From Hydractinia symbiolongicarpus (Eukaryota > Cnidaria > Hydrozoa > Anthoathecata > Hydractiniidae), in contig NC_079875.1 of the NCBI RefSeq assembly GCF_029227915.1, positions 40,755,201 through 40,819,200 of the forward strand: 64,000 nucleotides of DNA, given 5' to 3'. Numbering within the stretch: the first letter of the stretch is position 1; every line of letters begins with the position of its first letter. Below, one piece after another: positions 1 to 10,802 of the stretch. The notes beneath the pieces were generated by a model. It did not search any database and was not told where the DNA came from. It saw only the letters and a program-made list of their open reading frames with translations. The translations under genes and the position numbers were made by a program.

Positions 1-158
1 CTGAATAAATGAAGTTTAATTGCCGGCAAACGAAAACCCGCCATTTGCCGTAAACCCCGGACTCGGCGCGTATAGTCAAAAAAATACAAAGAAAGTACCC
101 AGGGAGTAAACTCATTTCTCGAACGATTTTTTAAATTATTTTTTCACCACTAAAACGC

Positions 159-361
159 ATGAGACTTGTAGTTTTCAAAAATGTTTTCATTTTTGATGAG
201 ACGCTGAATAAAAGAAGTTTAATCGCCGGCAAACGAAAACCTGCGGTTTCCCGTTAATCCCGGACTCGGCCCGTATAGTCAAAAGTATACAAAGAAAGTA
301 CCCAGGGTGTAAACTCATTTCCCGAACGATTTTTTAAATTATTATTTCACCACTAAAGCCC
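159..361. repeat. Reference satellite monomer (203 bp)
   Basis: This is one complete unit, phased at the atg of atgagacttg. In order it holds a T/A-rich head with a short inverted repeat, the motif gatgagacgctg, a GC-rich middle (gccggc; cccggactcggcccg), gtatac, an A-rich stretch, gtacccaggg, actcatttcccgaacg, and a T-rich tail ending caccactaaa. My eye-derived consensus is 37% G+C with 12 CpG. The 7-base word ATGAGAC occurs twice, 37 bp apart, flanking the inverted repeat. ATTTCCCG also occurs twice in many monomers. Because 203 is not a multiple of three, any open frame shifts at each monomer boundary, which argues against coding use. Confidence 0.95.
175..196. other. Inverted repeat (9-bp stem, TTTT loop), present in most monomers
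   Basis: TCAAAAATG (175-183) and CATTTTTGA (188-196) are perfect reverse complements around the loop TTTT. The same 22 bases recur in every monomer whose head reads agttttcaaaaatg. Heads reading agtttttaaaaatg keep a 7-bp core. Class C and C2 heads (tgtttttattttt) lose the terminal G:C pair, and heads with aaaatattttc (for example 55,865) also break it. The dyad could extrude as a small hairpin in single-stranded or supercoiled DNA, or bind a dimeric protein. Both uses are inference. Confidence 0.8.
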
Positions 362-1826
362 ATGAGACTTGTAGTTTTTAAAAATGTTTTTATTTTTGAT
401 GAGACGCTGTATAGAAGAAGTTTAATCGCCGGCAAACGAAAAACCGCGACTTCCCGTAAATCCCGGACTCGGCCCGTATAGTCAAAAAGTATACAAAGAA
501 AGTACCCTGTGAGTAAACTCATTTCCAAAACGATTTTTTAAATCATCTTTTCACCACTAAAACGCATGAGACTTGTAGTTTTCAAAAATGTTTTCATTTT
601 TGATGAGACGCTGAATAAAAGAAGTTTAATCGCCGGCAAACGAAAACCTGCCATTTCCCGTTAATCCCGGACTCGGCCCGTATAGTCAAAAGTATACAAA
701 GAAAGTACGCAGGGTGTAAACTCATTTCCCGAACGTTTTTTTAAATTATTATTTCACCACTAAAGCCCATGAGACTTGTAGTTTTTAAAAATGTTTTCAT
801 TTTTGATTAGACGCTGTATAAAAGAAGTTTAATCGCCGGCAAACGAAAACCCGCCATTTGCCGTAAACCCCGGATTCGGCGCGTATAGTCAAAAGAATAC
901 AAAGAAAGTACCCAGGGAGTAAACTCATTTCTCGAACGATTTTTTAAATTATTTTTTCACCACTAAAACGCATGAGACTTGTAGTTTTCAAAAATGTTTT
1001 CATTTTTGATGAGACGCTGAATAAATGAAGTTTAATTGCCGGCAAACGAAAACCCGCCATTTGACGTAAACCCCGGACTCGGCGCGTATAGTAAAAAGTA
1101 TACAAAGAAAGTACCCAGGGAGTAAACTCATTTCTCGAACGATTTTTTAAATTATTTTTTCACCACTAAAACGCATGAGACTTGTAGTTTTCAAAAATGT
1201 TTTCATTTTTGATGAGACGCTGAATAAAAGAAGTTTAATCGCCGGCAAACGAAAACCTGCGATTTCCCGTTAATCCCGGACTCGGCCCGTATAGTCAAAA
1301 GTATACAAAGAAAGTACGCAGGGTTTAAACTCATTTCCCGAACGTTTTTTTAAATTATTATTTCACCACTAAAGCCCATGAGACTTGTAGTTTTTAAAAA
1401 TGTTTTCATTTTGATTAGACGCTGTATAAAAGAAGTTTAATCGCCGGCAAACGAAAACCCGCCATTTGCCGTAAACCCCGGATTCGGCGCGTATAGTCAA
1501 AAGAATACAAAGAAAATACCCAGGGAGTAAACTCATTTCTCGAACGATTTTTTAAATTATTTTTTCACCACTAAAACGCATGAGACTTGTAGTTTTTAAA
1601 AATGTTTTTATTTTTGATGAGACGCTGTATAAAAGAAGTTTAATCGCCGGCAAACGAAAACCCGCCATTTGCCGTAAACCCCGGACTCGGCGCGTATAGT
1701 CAAAAGTATACAAAGAAAGTACCCAGGGAGTAAACTCATTTCCCGAACGATTTTTAAATTATTTTTTCACCACTAAAACGCATGAGACTTGTAGTTTTCC
1801 AAAATGTTTTCATTTTTGATGAGACG

Positions 1827-3655
1827 CTGAATAAATGAAGTTTAATTGCCGGCAAACGAAAACCCGCCATTTGCCGTAAACCCCGGACTCGGCGCGTATA
1901 GTCAAAAAAATACAAAGAAAGTACCCAGGGAGTAAACTCATTTCTCGAACGATTTTTTAAATTATTTTTTCACCACTAAAACGCATGAGACTTGTAGTTT
2001 TCAAAAATGTTTTCATTTTTGATGAGACGCTGAATAAAAGAAGTTTAATCGCCGGCAAACGAAAACCTGCGGTTTCCCGTTAATCCCGGACTCGGCCCGT
2101 ATAGTCAAAAGTATACAAAGAAAGTACCCAGGGTGTAAACTCATTTCCCGAACGATTTTTTAAATTATTATTTCACCACTAAAGCCCATGAGACTTGTAG
2201 TTTTTAAAAATGTTTTTATTTTTGATGAGACGCTGTATAGAAGAAGTTTAATCGCCGGCAAACGAAAAACCGCGACTTCCCGTAAATCCCGGACTCGGCC
2301 CGTATAGTCAAAAAGTATACAAAGAAAGTACCCTGTGAGTAAACTCATTTCCAAAACGATTTTTTAAATCATCTTTTCACCACTAAAACGCATGAGACTT
2401 GTAGTTTTCAAAAATGTTTTCATTTTTGATGAGACGCTGAATAAAAGAAGTTTAATCGCCGGCAAACGAAAACCTGCCATTTCCCGTTAATCCCGGACTC
2501 GGCCCGTATAGTCAAAAGTATACAAAGAAAGTACGCAGGGTGTAAACTCATTTCCCGAACGTTTTTTTAAATTATTATTTCACCACTAAAGCCCATGAAA
2601 CTTGTAGTTTTTAAAAATGTTTTCATTTTTGATTAGACGCTGTATAAAAGAAGTTTAATCGCCGGGAAACGAAAAACCGCGACTTCCCGTAAATCCCGGA
2701 CTCGGCCCGTATAGTCAAAAAGTATACAAAGAAAGTACCCTGTGAGTAAACTCATTTCCCGAACGATTTTTTAAATTATTTTTTCACCACTAAAACGCAT
2801 GAGACTTGTAGATTTCAATAATGTTTTCATTTTTGATGAGACGCTGAATAAATGAAGTTTAATTGCCGGCAAACAAAAACCCGCCATTTGCCGTAAACCC
2901 CGGATTCGGCGCGTATAGTCAAAAGTATACAAAGAAAGTACCCAGGGAGTAAACTCATTTCCCGAACGATTTTTTAAATTATTTTTTCACCACTAAAGCC
3001 CATGAGACTTGTAGTTTTTAAAAATGTTTTTATTTTTGATGAGACGCTGTATAAAAGAAGTTTAATCGCCGGCAAACGAAAAACCGCGACTTCCCGTAAA
3101 TCCCGGACTCGGCCCGTATAGTCAAAAAGTATACAAAGAAAGTACCCTGTGAGTAAACTCATTTCCAAAACGTAATTTTAAATCATCTTTTCACCACTAA
3201 AACGCATGAGACTTGTAGTTTTCGAAAATGTTTTCATTTTTGATGAGACGCTGAATAAAAGAAGTTTAATCGCCGGCAAACGAAAACCTGCGATTTCCCG
3301 TTAATCCCGGACTCGGCCCGTATAGTCAAAAGTATACAAAGAAAGTACGCAGGGTGTAAACTCATTTCCCGAACGTTTTTTTAAATTATTATTTCACCAC
3401 TAAAGCCCATGAAACTTGTAGTTTTTAAAAATGTTTTTATTTTTGATGAGACGCTGTATAGAAGAAGTTTAATCGCCGGCAAACGAAAACCCGCCATTTG
3501 CCGTAAACCCCGGACTCGGCGCGTATAGTCAAAAGTATACAAAGAAAGTACCCAGGGAGTAAACTCATTTCCCGAACGATTTTTAAATTATTTTTTCACC
3601 ACTAAAACGCATGAGACTTGTAGTTTTCAAAAATGTTTTCATTTTTGATGAGACG
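1827..3655. repeat. 9-monomer HOR, copy 2 (1,829 bp)
   Basis: The sequence aligns to 3,656 onward at a constant offset of 1,829 bp until about 3,436. Shared private markers include the run gtcaaaaaaatac, the head gtagatttcaataatg, the middle gccgggaaac and the tail cgtaattttaaatcatc. The two 204-bp C-type monomers (five A in gtcaaaaagtatac) explain why the unit is not exactly 9 x 203. Confidence 0.9.
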
Positions 3656-5265
3656 CTGAATAAATGAAGTTTAATTGCCGGCAAACGAAAACCCGCCATT
3701 TGCCGTAAACCCCGGACTCGGCGCGTATAGTCAAAAAAATACAAAGAAAGTACCCAGGGAGTAAACTCATTTCTCGAACGATTTTTTAAATTATTTTTTC
3801 ACCACTAAAACGCATGAGACTTGTAGTTTTCAAAAATGTTTTCATTTTTGATGAGACGCTGAATAAAAGAAGTTTAATCGCCGGCAAACGAAAACCTGCG
3901 GTTTCCCGTTAATCCCGGACTCGGCCCGTATAGTCAAAAGTATACAAAGAAAGTACCCAGGGTGTAAACTCATTTCCCGAACGATTTTTTAAATTATTAT
4001 TTCACCACTAAAGCCCATGAGACTTGTAGTTTTTAAAAATGTTTTTATTTTTGATGAGACGCTGTATAGAAGAAGTTTAATCGCCGGCAAACGAAAAACC
4101 GCGACTTCCCGTAAATCCCGGACTCGGCCCGTATAGTCAAAAAGTATACAAAGAAAGTACCCTGTGAGTAAACTCATTTCCAAAACGATTTTTTAAATCA
4201 TCTTTTCACCACTAAAACGCATGAGACTTGTAGTTTTCAAAAATGTTTTCATTTTTGATGAGACGCTGAATAAAAGAAGTTTAATCGCCGGCAAACGAAA
4301 ACCTGCCATTTCCCGTTAATCCCGGACTCGGCCCGTATAGTCAAAAGTATACAAAGAAAGTACGCAGGGTGTAAACTCATTTCCCGAACGTTTTTTTAAA
4401 TTATTATTTCACCACTAAAGCCCATGAAACTTGTAGTTTTTAAAAATGTTTTCATTTTTGATTAGACGCTGTATAAAAGAAGTTTAATCGCCGGGAAACG
4501 AAAAACCGCGACTTCCCGTAAATCCCGGACTCGGCCCGTATAGTCAAAAAGTATACAAAGAAAGTACCCTGTGAGTAAACTCATTTCCCGAACGATTTTT
4601 TAAATTATTTTTTCACCACTAAAACGCATGAGACTTGTAGATTTCAATAATGTTTTCATTTTTGATGAGACGCTGAATAAATGAAGTTTAATTGCCGGCA
4701 AACAAAAACCCGCCATTTGCCGTAAACCCCGGATTCGGCGCGTATAGTCAAAAGTATACAAAGAAAGTACCCAGGGAGTAAACTCATTTCCCGAACGATT
4801 TTTTAAATTATTTTTTCACCACTAAAGCCCATGAGACTTGTAGTTTTTAAAAATGTTTTTATTTTTGATGAGACGCTGTATAAAAGAAGTTTAATCGCCG
4901 GCAAACGAAAAACCGCGACTTCCCGTAAATCCCGGACTCGGCCCGTATAGTCAAAAAGTATACAAAGAAAGTACCCTGTGAGTAAACTCATTTCCAAAAC
5001 GTAATTTTAAATCATCTTTTCACCACTAAAACGCATGAGACTTGTAGTTTTCGAAAATGTTTTCATTTTTGATGAGACGCTGAATAAAAGAAGTTTAATC
5101 GCCGGCAAACGAAAACCTGCGATTTCCCGTTAATCCCGGACTCGGCCCGTATAGTCAAAAGTATACAAAGAAAGTACGCAGGGTGTAAACTCATTTCCCG
5201 AACGTTTTTTTAAATTATTATTTCACCACTAAAGCCCATGAAACTTGTAGTTTTTAAAAATGTTT
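3656..5265. repeat. 9-monomer HOR, copy 3 (partial)
   Basis: This copy matches 1,827-3,436 almost base for base at offset 1,829, then departs inside the monomer at about 5,240, where gattagac and gccgggaaac replace gatgagac and gccggcaaac. After the break the array repeats the monomer pair already seen at about 4,425-4,830. That suggests an exchange four monomers out of register. Confidence 0.88.
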
Positions 5266-5441
5266 TCATTTTTGATTAGACGCTGTATAAAAGAAGTTTA
5301 ATCGCCGGGAAACGAAAAACCGCGACTTCCCGTAAATCCCGGACTCGGCCCGTATAGTCAAAAAGTATACAAAGAAAGTACCCTGTGAGTAAACTCATTT
5401 CCCGAACGATTTTTTAAATTATTTTTTCACCACTAAAACGC

Positions 5442-5783
5442 ATGAGACTTGTAGATTTAAAAATGTTTTCATTTTTGATGAGACGCTGAATAAATGAAGT
5501 TTAATTGCCGGCAAACGAAAACCCGCCATTTGCCGTAAACCCCGGATTCGGCGCGTATAGTCAAAAGTATACAAAGAAAGTACCCAGGGAGTAAACTCAT
5601 TTCCCGAACGATTTTTTAAATTATTTTGAATAAATGAAGTTTAATTGCCGGCAAACGAAAACCCGCCATTTGCCGTAAACCCCGGATTCGGCGCGTATAG
5701 TCAAAAGTATACAAAGAAAGTAACCAGGGAGTAAACTCATTTCCCGAACGATTTTTTAAATTATTTTTTCACCACTAAAGCCC
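5442..5783. repeat. Truncated monomer junction (63-bp internal deletion), copy 1
   Basis: Between the monomer starts at 5,442 and 5,784 there are 342 bp instead of 406. At about 5,627 the T-rich tail ttaaattatttt joins directly to gaataaatgaag. This removes about 63 bp: the end of the tail, the whole head with its inverted repeat, and gatgagacgct. Only a base or so of microhomology is visible at the join. This and its copy at 6,990 are the only large internal deletions I found. Confidence 0.9.
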
Positions 5784-6220
5784 ATGAAACTTGTAGTTTT
5801 TAAAAATGTTTTCATTTTTGATTAGACGCTGTATAAAAGAAGTTTAATCGCCGGGAAACGAAAAACCGCGACTTCCCGTAAATCCCGGACTCGGCCCGTA
5901 TAGTCAAAAAGTATACAAAGAAAGTACCCTGTGAGTAAACTCATTTCCCGAACGATTTTTTAAATTATTTTTTCACCACTAAAGCCCATGAGACTTGTAG
6001 TTTTTAAAAATGTTTTTATTTTTGATAAGGCGCTGTATAAAAGAAGTTTAATCGCCGGCAAACGAAAACCTGCGATTTCCCGTTAATCCCGGACTCGGGC
6101 CGTATAGTCAAAAGTATACAAAAAAAGTACCCAGGGTGTAAACTCATTTCCCGAACGATTTTTTAAATTATTATTTCACCACTAAAGCCCATGAGACTTG
6201 TAGTTTTTAAAAATGTTTTC
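5560..6220. repeat. Duplicated segment around the deletion, copy 1
   Basis: About 660 bp pairs with 6,922-7,582 at offset 1,362. It includes the deletion join, a catgaaacttg head, a gccgggaaac monomer and gataaggcgctg. Single-base differences (for example taaccaggga at about 5,722) show modest divergence since duplication. Confidence 0.8.
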
Positions 6221-6802
6221 ATTTTTGATTAGACGCTGTATAAAAGAAGTTTAATCGCCGGGAAACGAAAAACCGCGACTTCCCGTAAATCCCGGACTCG
6301 GCCCGTATAGTCAAAAAGTATACAAAGAAAGTACCCTGTGAGTAAACTCATTTCCCGAACGATTTTTTAAATTATTTTTTCACCACTAAAACGCATGAGA
6401 CTTGTAGATTTCAATAATGTTTTCATTTTTGATGAGACGCTGAATAAATGAAGTTTAATTGCCGGCAAACAAAAAACCCGCCATTTGCCGTAAACCCCGG
6501 ATTCGGCGCGTATAGTCAAAAGTATACAAAGAAAGTACCCAGGGAGTAAACTCATTTCCCGAACGATTTTTTAAATTATTTTTTCACCACTAAAGCCCAT
6601 GAGACTTGTAGTTTTTAAAAATGTTTTTATTTTTGATGAGACGCTGTATAAAAGAAGTTTAATCGCCGGCAAACGAAAAACCGCGACTTCCCGTAAATCC
6701 CGGACTCGGCCCGTATAGTCAAAAAGTATACAAAGAAAGTACCCTGTGAGTAAACTCATTTCCAAAACGTAATTTTAAATCATCTTTTCACCACTAAAAC
6801 GC

Positions 6803-7145
6803 ATGAGACTTGTAGTTTTCAAAAATGTTTTCATTTTTGATGAGACGCTGAATAAAAGAAGTTTAATCGCCGGCAAACGAAAACCTGCGATTTCCCGTTA
6901 ATCCCGGACTCGGCCCGTATAGTCAAAAGTATACAAAGAAAGTACCCAGGGAGTAAACTCATTTCCCGAACGATTTTTTAAATTATTTTGAATAAATGAA
7001 GTTTAATTGCCGGCAAACGAAAACCCGCCATTTGCCGTAAACCCCGGATTCGGCGCGTATAGTCAAAAGTATACAAAGAAAGTACCCAGGGAGTAAACTC
7101 ATTTCCCGAACGATTTTTTAAATTATTTTTTCACCACTAAAGCCC
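6803..7145. repeat. Truncated monomer junction (63-bp internal deletion), copy 2
   Basis: The same join, attatttt to gaataaatg, occurs at about 6,990, 1,362 bp after the first. The monomer to its left is of a different class from the one left of copy 1. The sequence to the right matches copy 1 for about 590 bp, including the rare gataaggcgctg at about 6,025 and 7,387. The deletion therefore arose once and was duplicated along with downstream sequence. Confidence 0.9.
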
Positions 7146-7582
7146 ATGAAACTTGTAGTTTTTAAAAATGTTTTCATTTTTGATTAGACGCTGTATAAAA
7201 GAAGTTTAATCGCCGGGAAACGAAAAACCGCGACTTCCCGTAAATCCCGGACTCGGCCCGTATAGTCAAAAAGTATACAAAGAAAGTACCCTGTGAGTAA
7301 ACTCATTTCCCGAACGATTTTTTAAATTATTTTTTCACCACTAAAGCCCATGAGACTTGTAGTTTTTAAAAATGTTTTTATTTTTGATAAGGCGCTGTAT
7401 AAAAGAAGTTTAATCGCCGGCAAACGAAAACCTGCGATTTCCCGTTAATCCCGGACTCGGCCCGTATAGTCAAAAGTATACAAAGAAAGTACCCAGGGTG
7501 TAAACTCATTTCCCGAACGATTTTTTAAATTATTATTTCACCACTAAAGCCCATGAGACTTGTAGTTTTTAAAAATGTTTTT
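6922..7582. repeat. Duplicated segment around the deletion, copy 2
   Basis: This is the partner of 5,560-6,220. It ends inside a head, where tgtttttattt replaces tgttttcattt and the neighbouring class becomes C instead of a gattagac monomer. Confidence 0.8.
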
Positions 7583-8975
7583 ATTTTTGATGAGACGCTG
7601 TATAAAAGAAGTTTAATCGCCGGCAAACGAAAAACCGCGACTTCCCGTAAATCCCGGACTCGGCCCGTATAGTCAAAAAGTATACAAAGAAAGTACCCTG
7701 TGAGTAAACTCATTTCCAAAACGATTTTTTAAATTATTTTTTCACCACTAAAACGCATGAGACTTGTAGTTTTCAAAAATGTTTTCATTTTTGATGAGAC
7801 GCTGAATAAAAGAAGTTTAATCGCCGGCAAACGAAAACCTGCGATTTCCCGTAAATCCCGGACTCGGCCCGTATAGTCAAAAGTATACAAAGAAAGTACG
7901 CAGGGTGTAAACTCATTTCCCGAACGTTTTTTTAAATTATTATTTCACCACTAAAGCCCATGAAACTTGTAGTTTTTAAAAATGTTTTCATTTTTGATTA
8001 GACGCTGTATAAAAGAAGTTTAATCGCCGGGAAACGAAAAACCGCGACTTCCCGTAAATCCCGGACTCGGCCCGTATAGTCAAAAAGTATACAAAGAAAG
8101 TACCCTGTGAGTAAACTCATATCCCGAACGATTTTTTAAATTATTTTTTCACCACTAAAACGCATGAGACTTGTAGATTTCAAAAATGTTTTCATTTTTG
8201 ATAAGACGCTGAATAAATGAAGTTTAATTGCCGGCAAACGAAAACCCGCCATTTGCCGTAAACCCCGGATTCGGCGCGTATAGTCAAAAGTATACAAAGA
8301 AAGTACCCAGGGAGTAAACTCATTTCCCGAACGATTTTTTAAATTATTTTTTCACCACTAAAACGCATGAGACTTGTAGTTTTCAAAAATGTTTTCATTT
8401 TTGATGAGACGCTGAATAAAAGAAGTTTAGTTGCCGGCAAACAAAAACCCGCCATTTGCCGTAAACCCCGGACTCGGCGCGTATAGTCAAAAGTATACAA
8501 AGAAAGTACCCAGGGAGTAAACTCATTTCTCGAACGATTTTTTAAATTATTTTTTCACCACTAAAACGCATGAGACTTGTAGTTTTCAAAAATGTTTTCA
8601 TTTTTGATGAGACGCTGAATAAAAGAAGTTTAATCGCCGGCAAACGAAAACCTGCGATTTCCCGTTAATCCCGGACTCGGCCCGTATAGTCAAAAGTGTA
8701 CAAAGAAAGTACGCAGGGTGTAAACTCATTTCCCGAACGTTTTTTTAAATTATTATTTCACCACTAAAACGTATGAGACTTGTAGTTTTCATAAATGTTT
8801 TCATTTTTGATGAGACGCTGAATAAAAGAAGTTTAATCGCCGGCAAACGAAAACCTGCGATTTCCCGTTAATCCCGGACTCGGCCCGTATAGTCAAAAGT
8901 ATACAAAGAAAGTACCCAGGGTGTAAACTCATTTCCCGAACGATTTTTTAAATTATTATTTCACCACTAAAGCCC
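7583..8975. repeat. Mixed left-type monomers linking two HOR blocks
   Basis: About seven monomers of the classes seen in 1-5.3 kb (C, gtacgc type, gccgggaaac type, aataaatg type), without a clear tandem HOR. Private changes include actcatatcccg at about 8,118 and gtgtacaaag at about 8,696. Nothing but satellite is present. Confidence 0.75.
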
Positions 8976-10802
8976 ATGAGACTTGTAGTTTTTAAAAATG
9001 TTTTTATTTTTGATGAGACGCTGTATAAAAGAAGTTTAATCGCCGGCAAACGAAAACCCGCCATTTGCCGTAAACCCCGGACTCGGCGCGTATAGTCAAA
9101 AGTATACAAAGAAAGTACCCAGGGAGTAAACTCATTTCCCGAACGATTTTTTAAATTATTTTTTCGCCACTAAAACGCATGAGACTTGTAGTTTTCAAAA
9201 ATGTTTTCATTTTTGATGAGACGCTGAATAAATGAAGTTTAATTGCCGGCAAACGAAAACCCGCCATTTGCCGTAAACCCCGGACTCGGCGCGTATAGTC
9301 AAAAGTATACAAAGAAAGTACCCAGGGAGTAAACTCATTTCTCGAACGATTTTTTAAATTATTTTTTCACCACTAAAACGCATGAGACTTGTAGTTTTCA
9401 AAAATGTTTTCATTTTTGATGAGACGCTGAATAAAAGAAGTTTAATCGCCGGCAAACAAAAACCTGCGATTTCCCGTTAATCCCGGACTCGGCCCGTATA
9501 GTCAAAAGTATACAAAGAAAGTACCCAGGGTGTAAACTCATTTCCCGAACGATTTTTTAAATTATTATTTCACCACTAAAGCCCATGAGACTTGTAGTTT
9601 TTAAAAATGTTTTTATTTTTGATGAGACGCTGTATAAAAGAAGTTTAATCGCCGGCAAACGAAAAACCGCGACTTCCCGTAAATCCCGGACTCGGCCCGT
9701 ATAGTCAAAAAGTATACAAAGAAAGTACCCTGTGAGTAAACTCATTTCCAAAACGATTTTTTAAATCATCTTTTCACCACTAAAACGCATGGACTTGTAG
9801 TTTTCAAAAATGTTTTCATTTTTGATGAGACACTGAATAAAAGAAGTTTAATCGCCGGCAAACGAAAACCTGCGGTTTCCCGTAAATCCCGGACTCGGCC
9901 CGTATAGTCAAAAGTATACAAAGAAAGTACCCAGGGAGTAAACTCATTTCCCGAACGATTTTTTAAATTATTTTTTCACCACTAAAACGCATCAGACTTG
10001 TAGTTTTTAAAAATGTTTTCATTTTTGATGAGACGCTTAATGAAAGTGGTTTAATCGCCGGCAAACGAAAACCCGCGATTTCCCGTTAATCCCGGGCTTG
10101 GCCCGTATAGTCGAATGTATACAAAGAAAGTACCCTGTGAGTAAACTCATTTCCCGAACGATTTTTTAAATTATTTTTTCACCATTAAAACGCATGAGAC
10201 TTGTAGATTTCAAAAATGTTTTCATTTTTGATGAGACGCTGAATAAATGAAGTTTAATTGCCGGCAAACGAAAACCCGCCATTTGCCGTAAACCCCGGAC
10301 TCGGCGCGTATAGTCAAAAGTATACAAAGAAATTACCCAGGGAGTAAACTCATTTCCCGAACGTTTTTTTAAATTATTTTTTCACCACTAAAACGCATGA
10401 GACCTGTAGTTTTCAAAAATGTTTTCATTTTTGATGAGACGCTGAATAAATGAAGTTTAATTGCCGGCAAACGAAAACCCGCCATTTGCCGTACACCCCG
10501 GACTCGGCGCGTATAGTCAAAAGAATACAAAGAAAGTACCCAGGGAGTAAACTCATTTCTCGAACGATTTTTTAAATTATTTTTTCACCACTAAAACGCA
10601 TGAGACTTGTGGTTTTCAAAAATGTTTTCATTTTTGATGAGACGCTGAATAAAAGAAGTTTAATCGCCGGCAAACGAAAACCTGCGATTTCCCGTTAATC
10701 CCGGACTCGGCCCGTATAGTCAAAAGTATACAAATAAAGTTCTCAGGGTGTAAACTCATTTCCCGAACGATTTTTTAAATTATTATTTCACCACTAAAGC
10801 CC
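8976..10802. repeat. 9-monomer HOR (1,827 bp), copy 1
   Basis: The monomer order is ctgtataaaag/A body, A, gtaccc-gggtg type, C, S, X, a gtagatttc-headed A type with gaaattaccc, an A type with gtacacc, and a ctgcgatt type. The unit restarts at about 10,803. Private features include catggacttg (2-bp deletion at about 9,790) and gacactg at about 9,830. Confidence 0.82.
10093..10105. other. GC-rich inverted repeat CGGGC-TTG-GCCCG of X-class monomers
   Basis: CGGGC (10,093-10,097) and GCCCG (10,101-10,105) are perfect reverse complements with a TTG loop. Most left-domain monomers read CGGACTCGGCCCG, which breaks the stem. The intact dyad marks X monomers here and the majority of monomers from about 50.2 kb to 63.3 kb, so it separates the two domains. 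Confidence 0.75.

Larger units (their letters stand above)
1..1826. repeat. 9-monomer HOR, copy 1 (left edge)
   Basis: The first unit starts inside an A-type monomer (ctgaataaatg at 1). The same start recurs at 1,827 and 3,656. The first four monomers match the following copies closely, including the C-type monomer at 362 and a gtacgcaggg monomer at 566. From about 769 the content differs: gattagac-headed monomers with A-type bodies replace those of copies 2 and 3. It is therefore a hybrid version of the same HOR. Confidence 0.85.

Noticed and set aside
121-160. T-rich tail as a terminator or poly(A)-like retroelement end.
   Set aside because: The T-rich tail is present in every monomer with no associated gene, promoter or retroelement body.
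400-420. ctgtataaaag as a TATA-box promoter.
   Set aside because: The TATAAAAG-like string is just the C-class variant of gaataaaag in the repeat. Nothing downstream looks like a gene, and a sequence match alone is weak. Satellite transcription remains possible.
5600-5640. Transposon excision or insertion footprint at the truncated monomer.
   Set aside because: There is no target-site duplication, terminal repeat or foreign sequence; it is a simple internal deletion.
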